NCBI GenBank assembly: GCA_001920415.1
Contig: MNJR01000047.1
Coordinates: 1 to 64,000 of the forward strand
Length of the DNA: 64,000 bases
DNA from: Acidobacteria bacterium 13_1_20CM_3_53_8
GTDB lineage: Bacteria; Acidobacteriota; Blastocatellia; Pyrinomonadales; Pyrinomonadaceae
Direction: 5' to 3'
The number at the start of each line of letters is the position of its first letter. The first letter of the stretch is position 1. Positions 29,901-38,673 of the stretch are shown here, one piece after another. Both the position numbers and the translations under genes were made by a program. The notes under the pieces are model-generated. The model was not told where the DNA came from. It saw only the letters and a list, made by a program, of their open reading frames with translations, and ran no database searches.

Positions 29901-31076
29901 AGACTCGCAGAAGCACGCCGCCGCGCTGAAGAGGAAGAGCGCCAGCGTGTCGAACAAGATCGTTTACGCGCAGAGGAAGATGAACGCGCGCGACAGGAAC
30001 AGGAGCGCCTTCGTGCTGAGGAGGAAGCGCACCGCGCAGAAGAGATGAGATTCGCAGAAGCTGCGCGCCGTGCTGAGGAAGCAAGGCTCGCGGAAGAAGC
30101 GCATCACGCCGAGGCCGTTCGACAAAGAGAGCTTGAGGATCAGATAAGGATTCGTGAAGAGTCTCCCGCAAGCGAAACCGTTGAGGCTGAGCCTGAGCCA
30201 GAAACTTTAGTCTCGCAACCCGGGATGGAGCTTTTCGAGCCGACCCGTCATGAAGATGTCTCTTCAATCGTCGCAACGCCAGAACCTCTAATAGAGCATC
30301 ACCGCGAGCCTTCCGAATGGTTCGACGTTGATATGACGGACGTTAAAGAGATCGAGCCTGTTGCGAGCGCTTCAGCTATCACGGAGATTGAAACATTCAC
30401 GGCAGAGGCTTCCGCCCCTGTTGAGATAACTGAAACAGGCATAGAGGAGAGAAGCGAAACTGGAATAGAGACTGTCGAAGAGGAAGAGGATTTCTCAGCC
30501 GTTCCTGTCTCAATACTTCGCCGCCTGAGCAGCGAGGATTCATCGGAACGAGTCTCTGCCGTCTCAGACCTTGCGCGTGTAGGCGGCGAGGACGCTTTCC
30601 GCCAGATCAACGCCGCATTCGACGACCCGGTTCAGATGGTGCGCGACGCTGCCGCACGCTCGCTCTATCAACTCAACGCAGACCGCGCAGCATCTTTCAC
30701 ACGCGCTCTGCGCGAAGCAACGCCTGAGCGCCGTCGCAACATAGGCTCTGCGCTTGCTTCATCCGGCCTTGCCAGCGAAGCCATCAGCCATCTATCAGGC
30801 CAGAGCCGCGAGAAGACCTACGACGCATTTTCATTGCTCTTCCTTATGTCAAAGGCCGGGGAGGTGCGCCCGCTCATGCAGGCAATCGAAGAGCACCCGA
30901 ACCACGAAGTTCGCTTGGCGGTCGTAAAACTTCTTGCGCTCTCAGGCCAGCCAGAAATCCTTCCGGCCTTCCGACGCCTTGCGGTTCGCGGCTCGCTTCC
31001 GACCGAAGTGCGCTCTGCCGTCATGGAAGCAATTTACCAGATAAGCAGTCAAGCCTCTTCGGACGCGACAGTCTAA
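26967..31076 (+). CDS. giant membrane protein with AMIN-like domain, charged coiled coil and HEAT repeats (paralogue 2)
   Basis: The start at ATG 26967 (MKQKMPRSLFLNRTRR) gives 1369 residues with a signal-like helix (FFVLSFCALALLLSLAVEA). The layout follows its neighbour: AMIN-like domain (VTITSDAPLNDYRAYRNGDRF...FNRLEVVFS), low-complexity linker, membrane helix (about 321-345), a HEAT block (about 505-580) and C-terminal HEAT repeats ending TEVRSAVMEAIYQI. Between them lies a coiled coil of roughly 380 residues (about 681-1061) made of EEARLAEEAR and RAEEEERQRAEEE repeats, absent from the paralogue. The coding strand there is strongly purine-rich. A stalk or spacer linking membrane and cytoplasmic HEAT head is a reasonable inference. 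Confidence 0.82.
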   Translation: MKQKMPRSLFLNRTRRTLFFVLSFCALALLLSLAVEAQHGRGARRRPASAQGNANQQEQPQAKRKSITPLRSSESATGSSVTITSDAPLNDYRAYRNGDRFYVVIPQADAPRTAGNMRGRGFEDVQVGRNGNDAVLSFRVQPGAKPSVQQKFNRLEVVFSAPGATAAAETGNNNANATASSSTENRGVVIPRGMTREQAEALARNAAANPARNAGQQPSNQYNGGAAQRFSSGAQANQGVGINGQGVNNQLPQVATAGSPAENATPSATESPLASPEAAATETAPPADQVAQAQTAPSITSAVNAPTTGTSTSIGAALARNWPIVLIAGLLILTLGIAVFARSMSQRTPVSPQDALSQIVGKETKPIESAKAVAVPVAVVAPVVEKEREEISEPETEVALAEADVAAPVPLEEAEPVTDVEAIVAAPPALVEETKPVDIEGVRAEVEHLLAGESYNERVVGAASRETRQLVATELLSAIAGRNLERRERAREAYIKHAYLDEATYDLRTADAPAERAYAARALGSVRDRTATPHLVAALEDSAPEVRRAAVDALRDMRDPAAIIPLNERLERETSRKVPHLLIRRAIEACATAEADTESPEAVEATEAVREPEEAPAVETAAAVETIEQPEAETPTSIESETELASPVEESATESTGGLLIESALASSLIAGAVAAPVAEESEAQREAEAARLQEEEEERLRLEEEERLRVEAEERAREEEARRAEEERLRAEEETRIAEEARQAEEARLAEETRQAEEARLAEEARLAEEARVAEEARLAEEERQRVEEEARLAEEARAAEEARLAEEARLAEEARLAEEEEQRRLEAEAQRKREEEEARLRAEEEARLRAEEEARRAAELEAQRRAEEEERQRAEAEAARLRAEEEERLRLEEEERRRAAEEARLAEEARQAEEARLAEEARIAEEARLAEEARVAEEARLAEEARQAEEARLAEEERQRVEEEARRRAEEEEIAQRLAEARRRAEEEERQRVEQDRLRAEEDERARQEQERLRAEEEAHRAEEMRFAEAARRAEEARLAEEAHHAEAVRQRELEDQIRIREESPASETVEAEPEPETLVSQPGMELFEPTRHEDVSSIVATPEPLIEHHREPSEWFDVDMTDVKEIEPVASASAITEIETFTAEASAPVEITETGIEERSETGIETVEEEEDFSAVPVSILRRLSSEDSSERVSAVSDLARVGGEDAFRQINAAFDDPVQMVRDAAARSLYQLNADRAASFTRALREATPERRRNIGSALASSGLASEAISHLSGQSREKTYDAFSLLFLMSKAGEVRPLMQAIEEHPNHEVRLAVVKLLALSGQPEILPAFRRLAVRGSLPTEVRSAVMEAIYQISSQASSDATV

Positions 31077-31081
31077 AAGAC

Positions 31082-31155
31082 GGTAAATAGTAAATGGTAA
31101 ATGGTGAATGGATGAGAGGATTTGTCCATTCACCATTTACCATTTACTATTTACC
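31082..31155. repeat. inverted repeat, GGTAAATAG word family (perfect 31-bp arms)
   Basis: The left arm 31082-31112 and right arm 31125-31155 are exact complements built of GGTAAATA/GTAAATGG units around a 12-nt apex. The right arm ends 5 nt before the uvrB ATG, leaving no room for a normal ribosome binding site. Confidence 0.95.
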
Positions 31156-31160
31156 TTATC

Positions 31161-33149
31161 ATGCAATTCAAACTTCGTTCCGACTTCAAACCAGAAGGCG
31201 ATCAGCCGCAGGCGATTGAGGCAATTGTTAGCGGCCTCAACGAAGGCGCAAAAGATCAGGTGCTGCTGGGCATCACGGGCAGCGGCAAGACTTTCACGGT
31301 TGCAACCGTCATAGAGCGCGTTCAGCGTCCCACGCTCGTGCTCGCTCATAACAAGACGCTCGCTGCTCAGCTTTATCAGGAGTTCAAAACTTTCTTCCCA
31401 GAAAACTCTGTAGAATATTTCGTCTCCTACTACGACTACTACCAGCCGGAAGCTTACGTTCCCTCCACAGACACTTACATAGAGAAGGAAGCGACCATCA
31501 ACGAAGAGATTGATCGCCTTCGCATGTCCGCGACACGCGCGCTATTCGAGCGCCGCGACGTGATAGTGGTTGCCTCTGTCTCTTGCATCTACGGCCTTGG
31601 CGACCCGGACGCATATTACGGCATGCTGCTTTTTGTAGAGCCGAGACAGAAATTGGCGCGCGACGCTCTTTTGCAAAAATTGGTAGAGCTTCAGTACGAG
31701 CGATCAGACATTGAGTTTGAGCGCGGCACGTTTCGCGTGCGTGGCGATGTAGTTGAAATCTATCCAAGCTATCAGGATCAAGCTTATAGAATAGAATTGT
31801 GGGGCGACGAGGTTGATACGATCTCTACGATTGATCCGCTGCTCGGCGAAGTTTTGAGAAAACATGACACGCGCTTGCCCATTTATCCGAAGTCTCACTA
31901 CGTGATGCCAAAGAGCACTATAAAGCGTGCGCTGAAATCCATACGCGAAGAGCTTGAGTGGTGGGAGCCGAAACTAATTCAAGAGGGAAAACTTGTCGAA
32001 GCCCAACGTCTTCACCAGCGCACCATGTACGACCTTGAGATGATTAAGGAGATGGGTTTCTGTCGCGGCATCGAAAACTATTCAAGACATCTGACGGGCA
32101 AGAAGACGGGCGAGCCTCCGCCGACTCTTTTAGATTATCTCCCTGACAACGCCATCATGGTCATAGACGAATCGCACCAGACCATCCCGCAACTCGGTGG
32201 CATGTTCAAAGGCGACCAGTCGCGCAAGCGCACGCTCGTCGAATACGGCTTCCGTCTGCCATCGGCTATGGACAATCGCCCTTTAAACTTTGAAGAGTTT
32301 GAGGGGCGCATAGGTCAGATCATCTACGTCTCGGCCACGCCCGGCCCGTATGAATTAAACAGAACAGGCGGCGAAGTCATAGAGCAGATAATTCGACCTA
32401 CGGGATTGATGGACCCTGAAGTGGAGGTGCGCCCCGTCAAAGGCCAGATTGACGATCTTCTGGAAGAGTGCCGCTTGCGCGCTGAAAGGAACGAGCGCGT
32501 GCTTGTCACAACACTGACCAAGAAGATGTCGGAAGATTTGACCGACTACTTCGCGGATGTAGGCGTGCGAGTTCGTTATCTCCACTCGGATATTGAAACT
32601 CTAGAGCGAATCAAAATCCTGCGCGACCTAAGACGCGGCGAGTTCGACGTCTTGGTAGGCATCAATCTCTTGCGCGAAGGGCTTGACCTGCCGGAAGTCT
32701 CTCTTGTTGCTATTCTGGACGCAGACAAAGAAGGTTTCCTGCGCTCCGAACGCTCTCTAATCCAAACCATAGGCCGCGCCGCACGAAATTCCAGGGGCAA
32801 AGCGATTCTCTACGCCGACAAGATAACCGATTCTATGCGTCGAGCAATTGGAGAGACGAACCGCCGCCGCGCGATTCAGGAAGAGTACAACCGCGAGCAC
32901 GGCATCACGCCCCAGACGATTGTAAAACCCGTAGAAGCCACGCTCGTCACAGCCTACGAAGCGGACTACTTCAAAGTCCCGCTCAATCTGGAAGAGTACG
33001 AAGAATACTCCAAAGAGAACATTGACATCACCATCGAGCGCCTAGAACACGAGATGCGCGCAGCCGCCCGCCGCTTCGAGTTCGAGCGCGCAGCAGAACT
33101 ACGCGACCGCATCAAGTACCTGCGCGAGCGCGAGCTTCAGATGACTTGA
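31161..33149 (+). CDS. uvrB: excinuclease ABC subunit B
   Basis: UvrB loads onto damaged DNA and positions UvrC. The product is 662 residues, standard length. Walker A is [10 protein letters not shown]. The beta-hairpin that probes DNA reads [20 protein letters not shown]. The family motif [12 protein letters not shown] and the helicase motifs ([31 protein letters not shown]) follow, and the C-terminal UVR motif (about 625-660) ends the protein. The start [17 protein letters not shown] matches the family N-terminus; longer in-frame readings come from the repeat. Confidence 0.97.
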   Translation: MQFKLRSDFKPEGDQPQAIEAIVSGLNEGAKDQVLLGITGSGKTFTVATVIERVQRPTLVLAHNKTLAAQLYQEFKTFFPENSVEYFVSYYDYYQPEAYVPSTDTYIEKEATINEEIDRLRMSATRALFERRDVIVVASVSCIYGLGDPDAYYGMLLFVEPRQKLARDALLQKLVELQYERSDIEFERGTFRVRGDVVEIYPSYQDQAYRIELWGDEVDTISTIDPLLGEVLRKHDTRLPIYPKSHYVMPKSTIKRALKSIREELEWWEPKLIQEGKLVEAQRLHQRTMYDLEMIKEMGFCRGIENYSRHLTGKKTGEPPPTLLDYLPDNAIMVIDESHQTIPQLGGMFKGDQSRKRTLVEYGFRLPSAMDNRPLNFEEFEGRIGQIIYVSATPGPYELNRTGGEVIEQIIRPTGLMDPEVEVRPVKGQIDDLLEECRLRAERNERVLVTTLTKKMSEDLTDYFADVGVRVRYLHSDIETLERIKILRDLRRGEFDVLVGINLLREGLDLPEVSLVAILDADKEGFLRSERSLIQTIGRAARNSRGKAILYADKITDSMRRAIGETNRRRAIQEEYNREHGITPQTIVKPVEATLVTAYEADYFKVPLNLEEYEEYSKENIDITIERLEHEMRAAARRFEFERAAELRDRIKYLRERELQMT

Positions 33150-33394
33150 TGTGAATCAGAGAGAGTCTATTCATCCTCAGAGGAGAAGAGATTATCCACG
33201 CGCCTCACACGAAGCAGCACGAAAGACAAGCCTGTTTCTCTTCGTGTTGTGGCGGTTGCGCGGACTCAGTGAGCGTACACTTTAGTCTTTACACTCTTGC
33301 CGGGCGAGACTTGCGGTTCGCCGGATGCTTCATTGATAATCCCGTTGAGGAGATGACAGGCAGCTAACAAGACAGTTGCCTCTGTGAGGTTGCT
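33150..33394. other. intergenic region, no gene identified
   Basis: There is a weak inverted pair near 33212-33245 (CACGAAGCAGCACGAAAGACAAG and its loose inverse). No promoter or RNA gene is convincing. Confidence 0.4.
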
Positions 33395-33610
33395 ATGGAG
33401 ATGCGACTGACAATTATTTACGAGCAGATGGGAGAGCTTGTGCAGGCAACGGTAGCAGAATTGCCGGGTGCGATCTCGCTCGGCAAAACACGTGAAGAGG
33501 CCCGGAAAAATCTGTCGGAGGCTATTGAGATGGTCTTGGAGGGGAATCGTCTTCTGGCTGAAGAAAGCGCTACCGGCGAGCGCGAAGAGATAGAGTTTCA
33601 TGCGGCATGA
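33395..33610 (+). CDS. hicB: HicB-like antitoxin
   Basis: A 71-residue protein of the HicB type: an N-terminal partial RNase-H-like fold (LTIIYEQMGELVQATVAELPGAISLGKTREEARKNLSEAIEMVLE). It has no C-terminal DNA-binding domain, so it is the short form. It overlaps hicA by ATGA. GTGAGGT upstream serves as ribosome binding site. It would neutralise HicA, an mRNA interferase. Confidence 0.85.
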   Translation: MEMRLTIIYEQMGELVQATVAELPGAISLGKTREEARKNLSEAIEMVLEGNRLLAEESATGEREEIEFHAA

Positions 33611-33783
33611 AACGGCGTGACCTCATACGTCATCTTGAGACGCACGGCTGTCTCTTCGTCCGCGAAGGCGCAAAGCACACTATCTACAAGAACCCTGCCA
33701 ACGGGCTGTCCTCGACCATTCTACTACTCAAAAAGTTTCTGGCGCACAAGATATGCGACGACTTGGGTGTCCAACGCCCCTAG
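33607..33783 (+). CDS. hicA: HicA-like toxin (mRNA interferase), possibly shortened
   Basis: A 58-residue protein too short for many gene callers. It starts MKRRDLIRHLETHGCLFVREG, and GAKHTIYKNP contains the conserved active-site histidine of the double-stranded-RNA-binding-like HicA fold. Then SSTILLLKKFLAHKICDDLG follows, where family members usually have SST-PRHxEI before the KKFLAHK helix. About three residues, including the usual PRH, appear to be missing or altered, so activity is uncertain. It is translationally coupled to hicB (ATGA). The next gene starts 41 nt downstream. Confidence 0.75.
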   Translation: MKRRDLIRHLETHGCLFVREGAKHTIYKNPANGLSSTILLLKKFLAHKICDDLGVQRP

Positions 33784-33824
33784 CCTAGCAGCGGCGCGAC
33801 ATCTATGCTTTTATATCTCATTGG

Positions 33825-35321
33825 ATGCAGACGAAAACCGACTCAAACGAGATTCAGTCCTACCTTATTGATGCCAGCAACATGCGCGGCGGGCAGGCTT
33901 CGCGAGTAGCATTTCCTGAAAATGCAGAAGAGGTCGCGGCAACTTTGGCGCAGGCTTCTAATAATAAAACTCCGGTGACAGTTTCGGGCGCGGGCACAGG
34001 TATTGTCGGCGGGCGTGTGCCATTCGGCGGGATTGTTTTGGCGACGGACAGGCTCAATCGAATTAAAGAGATTAGGAAGGAAGGGAAGGGCGGGCGCGCT
34101 GTGGCGCAAGCTGGCGTCGTGCTGGCTGAGTTTCAGCGCGAGGTGGAAGCGCGAGGGCTTCTGTATCCGCCAGACCCAACGGAGCGGAGTTGCTATCTTG
34201 GCGGAACTGTTGCTACGAACGCATCGGGCGCGCGTACTTTCAAGTATGGGCCAACCAGAAATTATGTCGAGCGGCTTCGCATAGCGCTGGCTACGGGTGA
34301 CGTGATTGGCATAGGTCGCGGCGAAATCTACGCGGACGAGAAAGGGAAGATTGTTATTCCTTTGCAGGGCGGGCGAAAGATTGAAGCGCAATTGCCTTCG
34401 TACAAAATGCCGCGCACGCGAAAGCACGCTTCGGGTTATTATGTGACTGAGGGGATGGATGCGATTGATCTCTTCATCGGCAGCGAAGGGACGCTCGGCG
34501 TCATCACGGAAGTTGAAATGAGGCTGCTGCCAAAGCCAGAAGGAGTTTTCGGCGGCGTGGTCTTTTTCGGTTCTGAAGATAAGTTGCTGAGTTTCGTTGC
34601 GGAAGCGCGTGAAGTTTCATTGAATACGCGCTCTCTTAATTTAACCGACGAGGTAGACGCACGCGCTCTTGAATATTTCGACCAACACTCGCTTCAATTC
34701 ATGCGCGAAAAATTTTCTATGATTCCGCAATCGGCTTGCGGCGCTATCTTCTTTGAGCAGGAGACGACTGCGGAGAACGAAGACGCTCTTTTGCAGAAAT
34801 GGAATTCTATGATTGAGAAGCACGAAGCGCTTGCAGATGATTCCTGGTTCGCGGTAAATGAACATGATCGCGCGCAGATGCATGAATTTCGTCACGCGCT
34901 CCCGGTGCTTGTGAACGAGTGGCTGGCGCGACATGGACAGCGCAAAGTTTCTACGGACATGGCCGTGCCAGATGAAGAGTTCGCCCGCATGCTCGCGTTT
35001 TATAAAGAGACTTTAGATGCGAGCCGACTTCAGTTCGTCATCTTCGGCCACATAGGCGATAATCACTTGCACGTCAACATCATGCCGCGCGACGATGAAG
35101 AAGCAACAGAGGCGCGCGAGATTTATGGAAAGTTCATCGCTCGCGCAGTGGAACTCGGCGGCACAATCTCTGCCGAGCACGGCATAGGAAAACTGAAGCG
35201 CGATTACCTGCTTGAGCTTTACGGCCACGAATACATTCAACAAATGGCAGAACTGAAACGAGCCTTCGATCCAGCCTGCATCCTGGGGCGCGGAAATATT
35301 TTCGGGGAAGAGCTGCTTTGA
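33825..35321 (+). CDS. FAD-linked oxidase (GlcD/D-lactate dehydrogenase-like)
   Basis: This flavoenzyme of 498 residues has an N-terminal PCMH FAD-binding domain (about 25-220: VTVSGAGTGIVGGRVPFGGIVL, SCYLGGTVATNASGARTFKYG). The C-terminal FAD-oxidase domain (about 220-490) ends with VIFGHIGDNHLHVNIMPR and SAEHGIGKLKRDYL, where the conserved histidines bind metal and substrate. The class oxidises 2-hydroxy acids such as glycolate or D-lactate; the exact substrate is not decided. No GlcE/GlcF partners are present, so it is a single-subunit type. Confidence 0.88.
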   Translation: MQTKTDSNEIQSYLIDASNMRGGQASRVAFPENAEEVAATLAQASNNKTPVTVSGAGTGIVGGRVPFGGIVLATDRLNRIKEIRKEGKGGRAVAQAGVVLAEFQREVEARGLLYPPDPTERSCYLGGTVATNASGARTFKYGPTRNYVERLRIALATGDVIGIGRGEIYADEKGKIVIPLQGGRKIEAQLPSYKMPRTRKHASGYYVTEGMDAIDLFIGSEGTLGVITEVEMRLLPKPEGVFGGVVFFGSEDKLLSFVAEAREVSLNTRSLNLTDEVDARALEYFDQHSLQFMREKFSMIPQSACGAIFFEQETTAENEDALLQKWNSMIEKHEALADDSWFAVNEHDRAQMHEFRHALPVLVNEWLARHGQRKVSTDMAVPDEEFARMLAFYKETLDASRLQFVIFGHIGDNHLHVNIMPRDDEEATEAREIYGKFIARAVELGGTISAEHGIGKLKRDYLLELYGHEYIQQMAELKRAFDPACILGRGNIFGEELL

Positions 35322-35439
35322 ATTTTGGATTTTAGATTTTGGATTTTGGATTAGGCCTTACAATTAAGTCGAACGATTAATCCAAGATTCGGTGTGGCGG
35401 TCATTCCAATCTAAAATCCAAAATCTAAAATCCAAAATC
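35322..35439. repeat. inverted repeat, GATTTTGG word family (copy 3)
   Basis: The left arm 35322-35353 and right arm 35406-35439 are complementary octamer runs, with an apex of about 52 nt. It lies between the oxidase stop and the aroC start, 5 nt from the latter. Confidence 0.9.
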
Positions 35440-35444
35440 GAGAG

Positions 35445-36614
35445 ATGTTTCGCTTCATCACAGCCGGAGAATCTCATGGTCGCTCGCTAGTGGCGATTGT
35501 TGAAGGTCTGCCTGCGGGTGTGGCGGTTGATGTGGAAAAGATTGATCGCGAGTTGGAGAGAAGGCAATGGGGATACGGGCGTGGCGGGAGGATGAAGATA
35601 GAGCGCGACCGTGTGGAGATTTTGAGCGGGGTGCGGCATGGATTAACGCTAGGCTCGCCCGTGGCGTTGATGATTGAGAATAAGGATTGGCAGAACTGGA
35701 CAGAGGTGATGGCGGTTGAGGCTGTTGATGTGCCGCCGGAAAAGCAGCGGCGGTTGAAGCGCCCGCGCCCCGGTCACGCAGACCTTGCAGGTGGCCTGAA
35801 ATTCGGCGCGCGCGATCTCAGAAACATTCTTGAGCGTGCGTCTGCGCGCGAAACGGCTGCGCGTGTTGCGTGCGGTGCGCTGGCGAAACAACTTCTCACA
35901 AATTTTCAGATGGAGATTCGCAGCCACGTAGTTCAACTGGGCGGCGTGCCGGAAAAACCCTTGAAACTTGATTGGGATGCTATCGCTTCAATTGCGGAAG
36001 ATGCGCCGCTTCGTTGCGCTGACGCGGAAGCGCAGGCGCGAATGGTTGAGTTGATTGATGATAAGAAGCGCGCTGGCGATACGCTCGGCGGAATTTTTGA
36101 AGTGGTGGCGCGAGGGCTGGTCGCTGGGCTTGGTTCTCACGCTTCTTGGGATACAAAGCTAGATGGAAAACTTGCGCAGGCCGTGATGTCTATTCCTGCT
36201 GTCAAAGCCGTTTCGCTAGGCGCAGGTGTTGAGGCGAGCAGTCTGCCCGGCTCTGAAGTCCACGACGAGATTACTTACGACGAAGAGGCGAAATCTTTTG
36301 TGCGATTGTCGAACCGTGCGGGCGGTCTTGAAGGCGGCATTACGAACGGCGAAGAGATTCGCGTGCGAGGATTTCTCAAACCCATCTCGACTCTTCGCCG
36401 TGCGTTGCGTTCGGTTGACATTGACACGAAGCAGGAAGAGTTGGCCGCTTTCGAGCGCTCGGACGTAACAGCAGTGCCCGCCGCCGGAGTGATAGGCGAG
36501 GCGATGGTCGCGCTCGTTCTGGCTAAGGCTATGAGGGAAAAGTTCGGCGGCGATTCTCTGGATGAAATGCGCAGGAACTTCGACGGCTACGTCGAGCAGT
36601 TGCGTGCTTATTGA
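35445..36614 (+). CDS. aroC: chorismate synthase
   Basis: The last step of the shikimate pathway: EPSP is converted to chorismate with reduced FMN. It has 389 residues. Signature segments: the N-terminal [62 protein letters not shown], and the C-terminal [20 protein letters not shown] and [17 protein letters not shown]. It stands alone between two repeats, apart from other aro genes. Confidence 0.97.
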   Translation: MFRFITAGESHGRSLVAIVEGLPAGVAVDVEKIDRELERRQWGYGRGGRMKIERDRVEILSGVRHGLTLGSPVALMIENKDWQNWTEVMAVEAVDVPPEKQRRLKRPRPGHADLAGGLKFGARDLRNILERASARETAARVACGALAKQLLTNFQMEIRSHVVQLGGVPEKPLKLDWDAIASIAEDAPLRCADAEAQARMVELIDDKKRAGDTLGGIFEVVARGLVAGLGSHASWDTKLDGKLAQAVMSIPAVKAVSLGAGVEASSLPGSEVHDEITYDEEAKSFVRLSNRAGGLEGGITNGEEIRVRGFLKPISTLRRALRSVDIDTKQEELAAFERSDVTAVPAAGVIGEAMVALVLAKAMREKFGGDSLDEMRRNFDGYVEQLRAY

Positions 36615-36879
36615 TAACAAATCATACGCGGTCAGAAGTTTTAAGCCGTCTTTAGACGGCGGCAGCATAAAGCGAGAGTGCGTAAGCGCTGGGTAAAGAT
36701 AATAAGATTACCGAAGCCCGCGTGAGCGGGCGACAGCGTGTTGATAATCAAAGGGCTATCGCTCGTCTTCGATAGCTCAAACTATTTTCTCTCAACTCTA
36801 ACCCAGTCCTCACGGACTGGGCTTTAGACGGTCGCCCACTCGCGTGGGCTAAAATCCAACGTTCGCGTATGGTGAGAAG
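36615..36879. other. intergenic hairpin cluster
   Basis: A series of short GC hairpins with no ORF: GCCGTCtttaGACGGC (36640s), GCCCGCgtgaGCGGGC (36720s), GCTATCGctcgtctTCGATAGC (36758-36779) and ACCCAGTCCtcacGGACTGGGCTTT (36800-36824). The last, with its T-run, may terminate aroC. A further pair GCCCACtcgcGTGGGC follows. Confidence 0.6.
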
Positions 36880-37347
36880 TTAATCAGCTTGTGTGTTACT
36901 GGCAATTTTCTTTCCCTCACGCTGTTCTCGCGCCTCAAGCCTTCTCTTCATAAATCTTCTCAGCGTTGCGATTCGCTCCTCTGAGTCGGGCATACGCGTG
37001 ACCAGTTCTTCAAGATGCTTTAGATACCAGGGCGTGCCCGTAGCCGCGCGAAACTCTGCCATGAATGGTTGGAGCTTTGCGTAAACCGCTACGTGCTCTG
37101 AGTTCACATCGTTAAAGAGTTGTTCGTCAATCGCGCCGTGATTTACGAAAGCGCAGGCCATGTCCCAGTAGGTCGAGACCATACGATATTTTGGGCTGTG
37201 TTCGCTAACCAGAATGTCGTAGATGTCTTGCGTGCTCTGCGGATTGAAATCCGTAGTAAACCAGTCGCGCGCCTGTCGCATAGTCTCCTCGCGCCTCATC
37301 TCGTAAAGGCGTAGTAGAATGTTAACGTCTTCCTGCTTTGTGCCCAT
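36880..37347 (-). CDS. DUF4760-type hypothetical protein
   Basis: A 155-residue soluble helical protein (LLRLYEMRREETMRQARDWFTTDFNPQS... FVNHGAIDEQLFNDVNSEH). It matches the outline of acidobacterial proteins of this family but lacks the membrane segments of some DUF4760 members. Function unknown. Start ATG 37347, with GGAG upstream. It is transcribed convergently with aroC and divergently from the next gene. Confidence 0.7.
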   Translation of the reverse strand: MGTKQEDVNILLRLYEMRREETMRQARDWFTTDFNPQSTQDIYDILVSEHSPKYRMVSTYWDMACAFVNHGAIDEQLFNDVNSEHVAVYAKLQPFMAEFRAATGTPWYLKHLEELVTRMPDSEERIATLRRFMKRRLEAREQREGKKIASNTQAD

Positions 37348-37485
37348 AAAACTTCTCCTGTTCAGCGCTTGCCATTTGAGTTATTGAGGACTAAATTTTC
37401 AACTAAAGCTGTAGTGGTACATCCTAAACGATTGCTCCTCAACCACCCAGCCGGGAATCTACACTTTTCACAAGAGGGAGGGTTT

Positions 37486-37719
37486 ATGTTCAAGGCAGTA
37501 AGCTTGATTCTAATCCTGTCGTTCGCCCTGTTCTTCAAAACTTGCGGGCACGGCAATGGGAACTCGAACACAACCGGCGCGGCAACTGGAACCACAACGA
37601 CCGAGTCCGGGACAGCGAACTCAAACAACAGGAGAAATAGAAACAGGAACTCCAACGTGAACGCTAATATGAACGCCAACAACATGAATGGCGAAGGCGT
37701 TTACACGAACAGGCGTTAG
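37486..37719 (+). CDS. small exported Asn-rich protein
   Basis: ATG 37486 has a good GGGAGGG site 4 nt upstream, which is why the longer in-frame reading is rejected. The 77-residue product has an N-terminal hydrophobic segment (VSLILILSFALFF). A cysteine at about residue 20 could be a lipid anchor, but the lipobox is poor. The rest is a low-complexity tail of Thr/Gly then alternating Asn residues (NRNRNSNVNANMNANN). The same alternating-Asn style ends the PASTA protein at 42909. Confidence 0.65.
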   Translation: MFKAVSLILILSFALFFKTCGHGNGNSNTTGAATGTTTTESGTANSNNRRNRNRNSNVNANMNANNMNGEGVYTNRR

Positions 37720-37721
37720 GA

Positions 37722-37833
37722 AGATAAAAGGCAAAAGGTAAAGGTAAAAAGGCAAAAGTGCGGGGAAGCCAACTTTTAATTAAAAGTGGTTTCAGCCTTC
37801 CCTTTGACTTTTGCCTTTTTACTTTTGACTTCT
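37722..37833. repeat. inverted repeat, AAAGGCAAAAGT word family (copy 4)
   Basis: The left arm 37722-37759 and right arm 37799-37833 flank an apex with TTTTAATTAAAA and GGTTTCAGCC, shared with copies 2 and 3. It starts 3 nt after the stop of the Asn-rich gene. Confidence 0.88.
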
Positions 37834-37974
37834 CCGCATCTGGCAACTCTGTAAGACAATGTGGCTTCTAAGATTGTCCGCTGGCATTGGCTGAATCTGT
37901 TATCGTAGAATTAAGATGGTAGAGTTTGGAGAAGGATGTATGAAAAATCCTTTTCCGCCGTAAGGGACTTCTTG

Positions 37975-38490
37975 ATGTCATTGCTGAAAATAGTTCACTG
38001 GCCTGAACCCGTGCTTGAGACGCCGGGCGATCTCGTCACGGAGTTTGACGAGCGTTTGAAGCTGCTGGCCGAAGATATGTTCGAGACTATGTACGAATCC
38101 CGTGGCGTAGGATTGGCCGCGCCGCAGGTGGGCGTACAAAAGCGGCTGTTCGTGATGGATTGCTCTTTCAGGGAAGACCCTGAGCAGCGCATAGTGATGA
38201 TTAACCCGGAAGTCCTTATGATTGAAGGCGAGCAGAGCGGCGAAGAAGGATGTCTTTCGTTTCCTGGAATCTTCATAAACGTCAATCGCTCTCTTCGCGC
38301 GGTTGTTCGTGCGCAGAATCTTCAGGGCGAGTGGTTCGAGTTGGACGGAATGGAACTGACAGCGCGCTGCATGTTGCACGAAACGGATCACTGCGACGGG
38401 ATAGTTTTTCTTGATAAGACCACGCCGCTCAAGCGCGAGTTGGTCAAGCGCAAGATTAGGAAGTTGCAGAAAGCTGGCGAGTGGGATTAA
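37975..38490 (+). CDS. def: peptide deformylase
   Basis: It removes the N-formyl group from nascent proteins. The three metal-site motifs are GVGLAAPQVG, EGCLSFPG and HETDHCDG. The start ATG 37975 (MSLLKIVHWPEPVLETPG) matches the family N-terminus and has AAGGGA 7 nt upstream; ATG 37936 would add 13 residues that the family does not have. The product is 171 residues. fmt, its usual partner, is about 2 kb downstream, separated by pruA. Confidence 0.95.
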   Translation: MSLLKIVHWPEPVLETPGDLVTEFDERLKLLAEDMFETMYESRGVGLAAPQVGVQKRLFVMDCSFREDPEQRIVMINPEVLMIEGEQSGEEGCLSFPGIFINVNRSLRAVVRAQNLQGEWFELDGMELTARCMLHETDHCDGIVFLDKTTPLKRELVKRKIRKLQKAGEWD

Positions 38491-38610
38491 AAAAGGGAGT
38501 ATTTCACAATAAAAATTCTGGAACGCGGTTAGTTGCTTTCGGCGACGACCGCGTTTTTGCTTTGATTGTGGTAAGATTTCCGGTCAAGACAACCACAACA
38601 AAAACTCAAT

Positions 38611-38650
38611 CTGAGATTTCAAATCTGAAATTTGATATTTCAAATCTCAG
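38611..38650. repeat. short inverted repeat upstream of pruA
   Basis: CTGAGATTTCAAAT at 38611 and ATTTCAAATCTCAG at 38637 are 14-bp perfect complements around GAAATTTG. It belongs to the same style of octamer palindromes but is shorter. Confidence 0.75.
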
Positions 38651-38673
38651 ATATATGTTCGAGGGAGAATGTT

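Noticed and set aside
29195-30276. Long minus-strand open frames (up to 186 codons) opposite the giant coiled-coil gene
   Set aside because: They mirror the repetitive GAA/GCN codons of the sense strand, giving Ala/Ser/Leu-rich nonsense with no start signals or family features.
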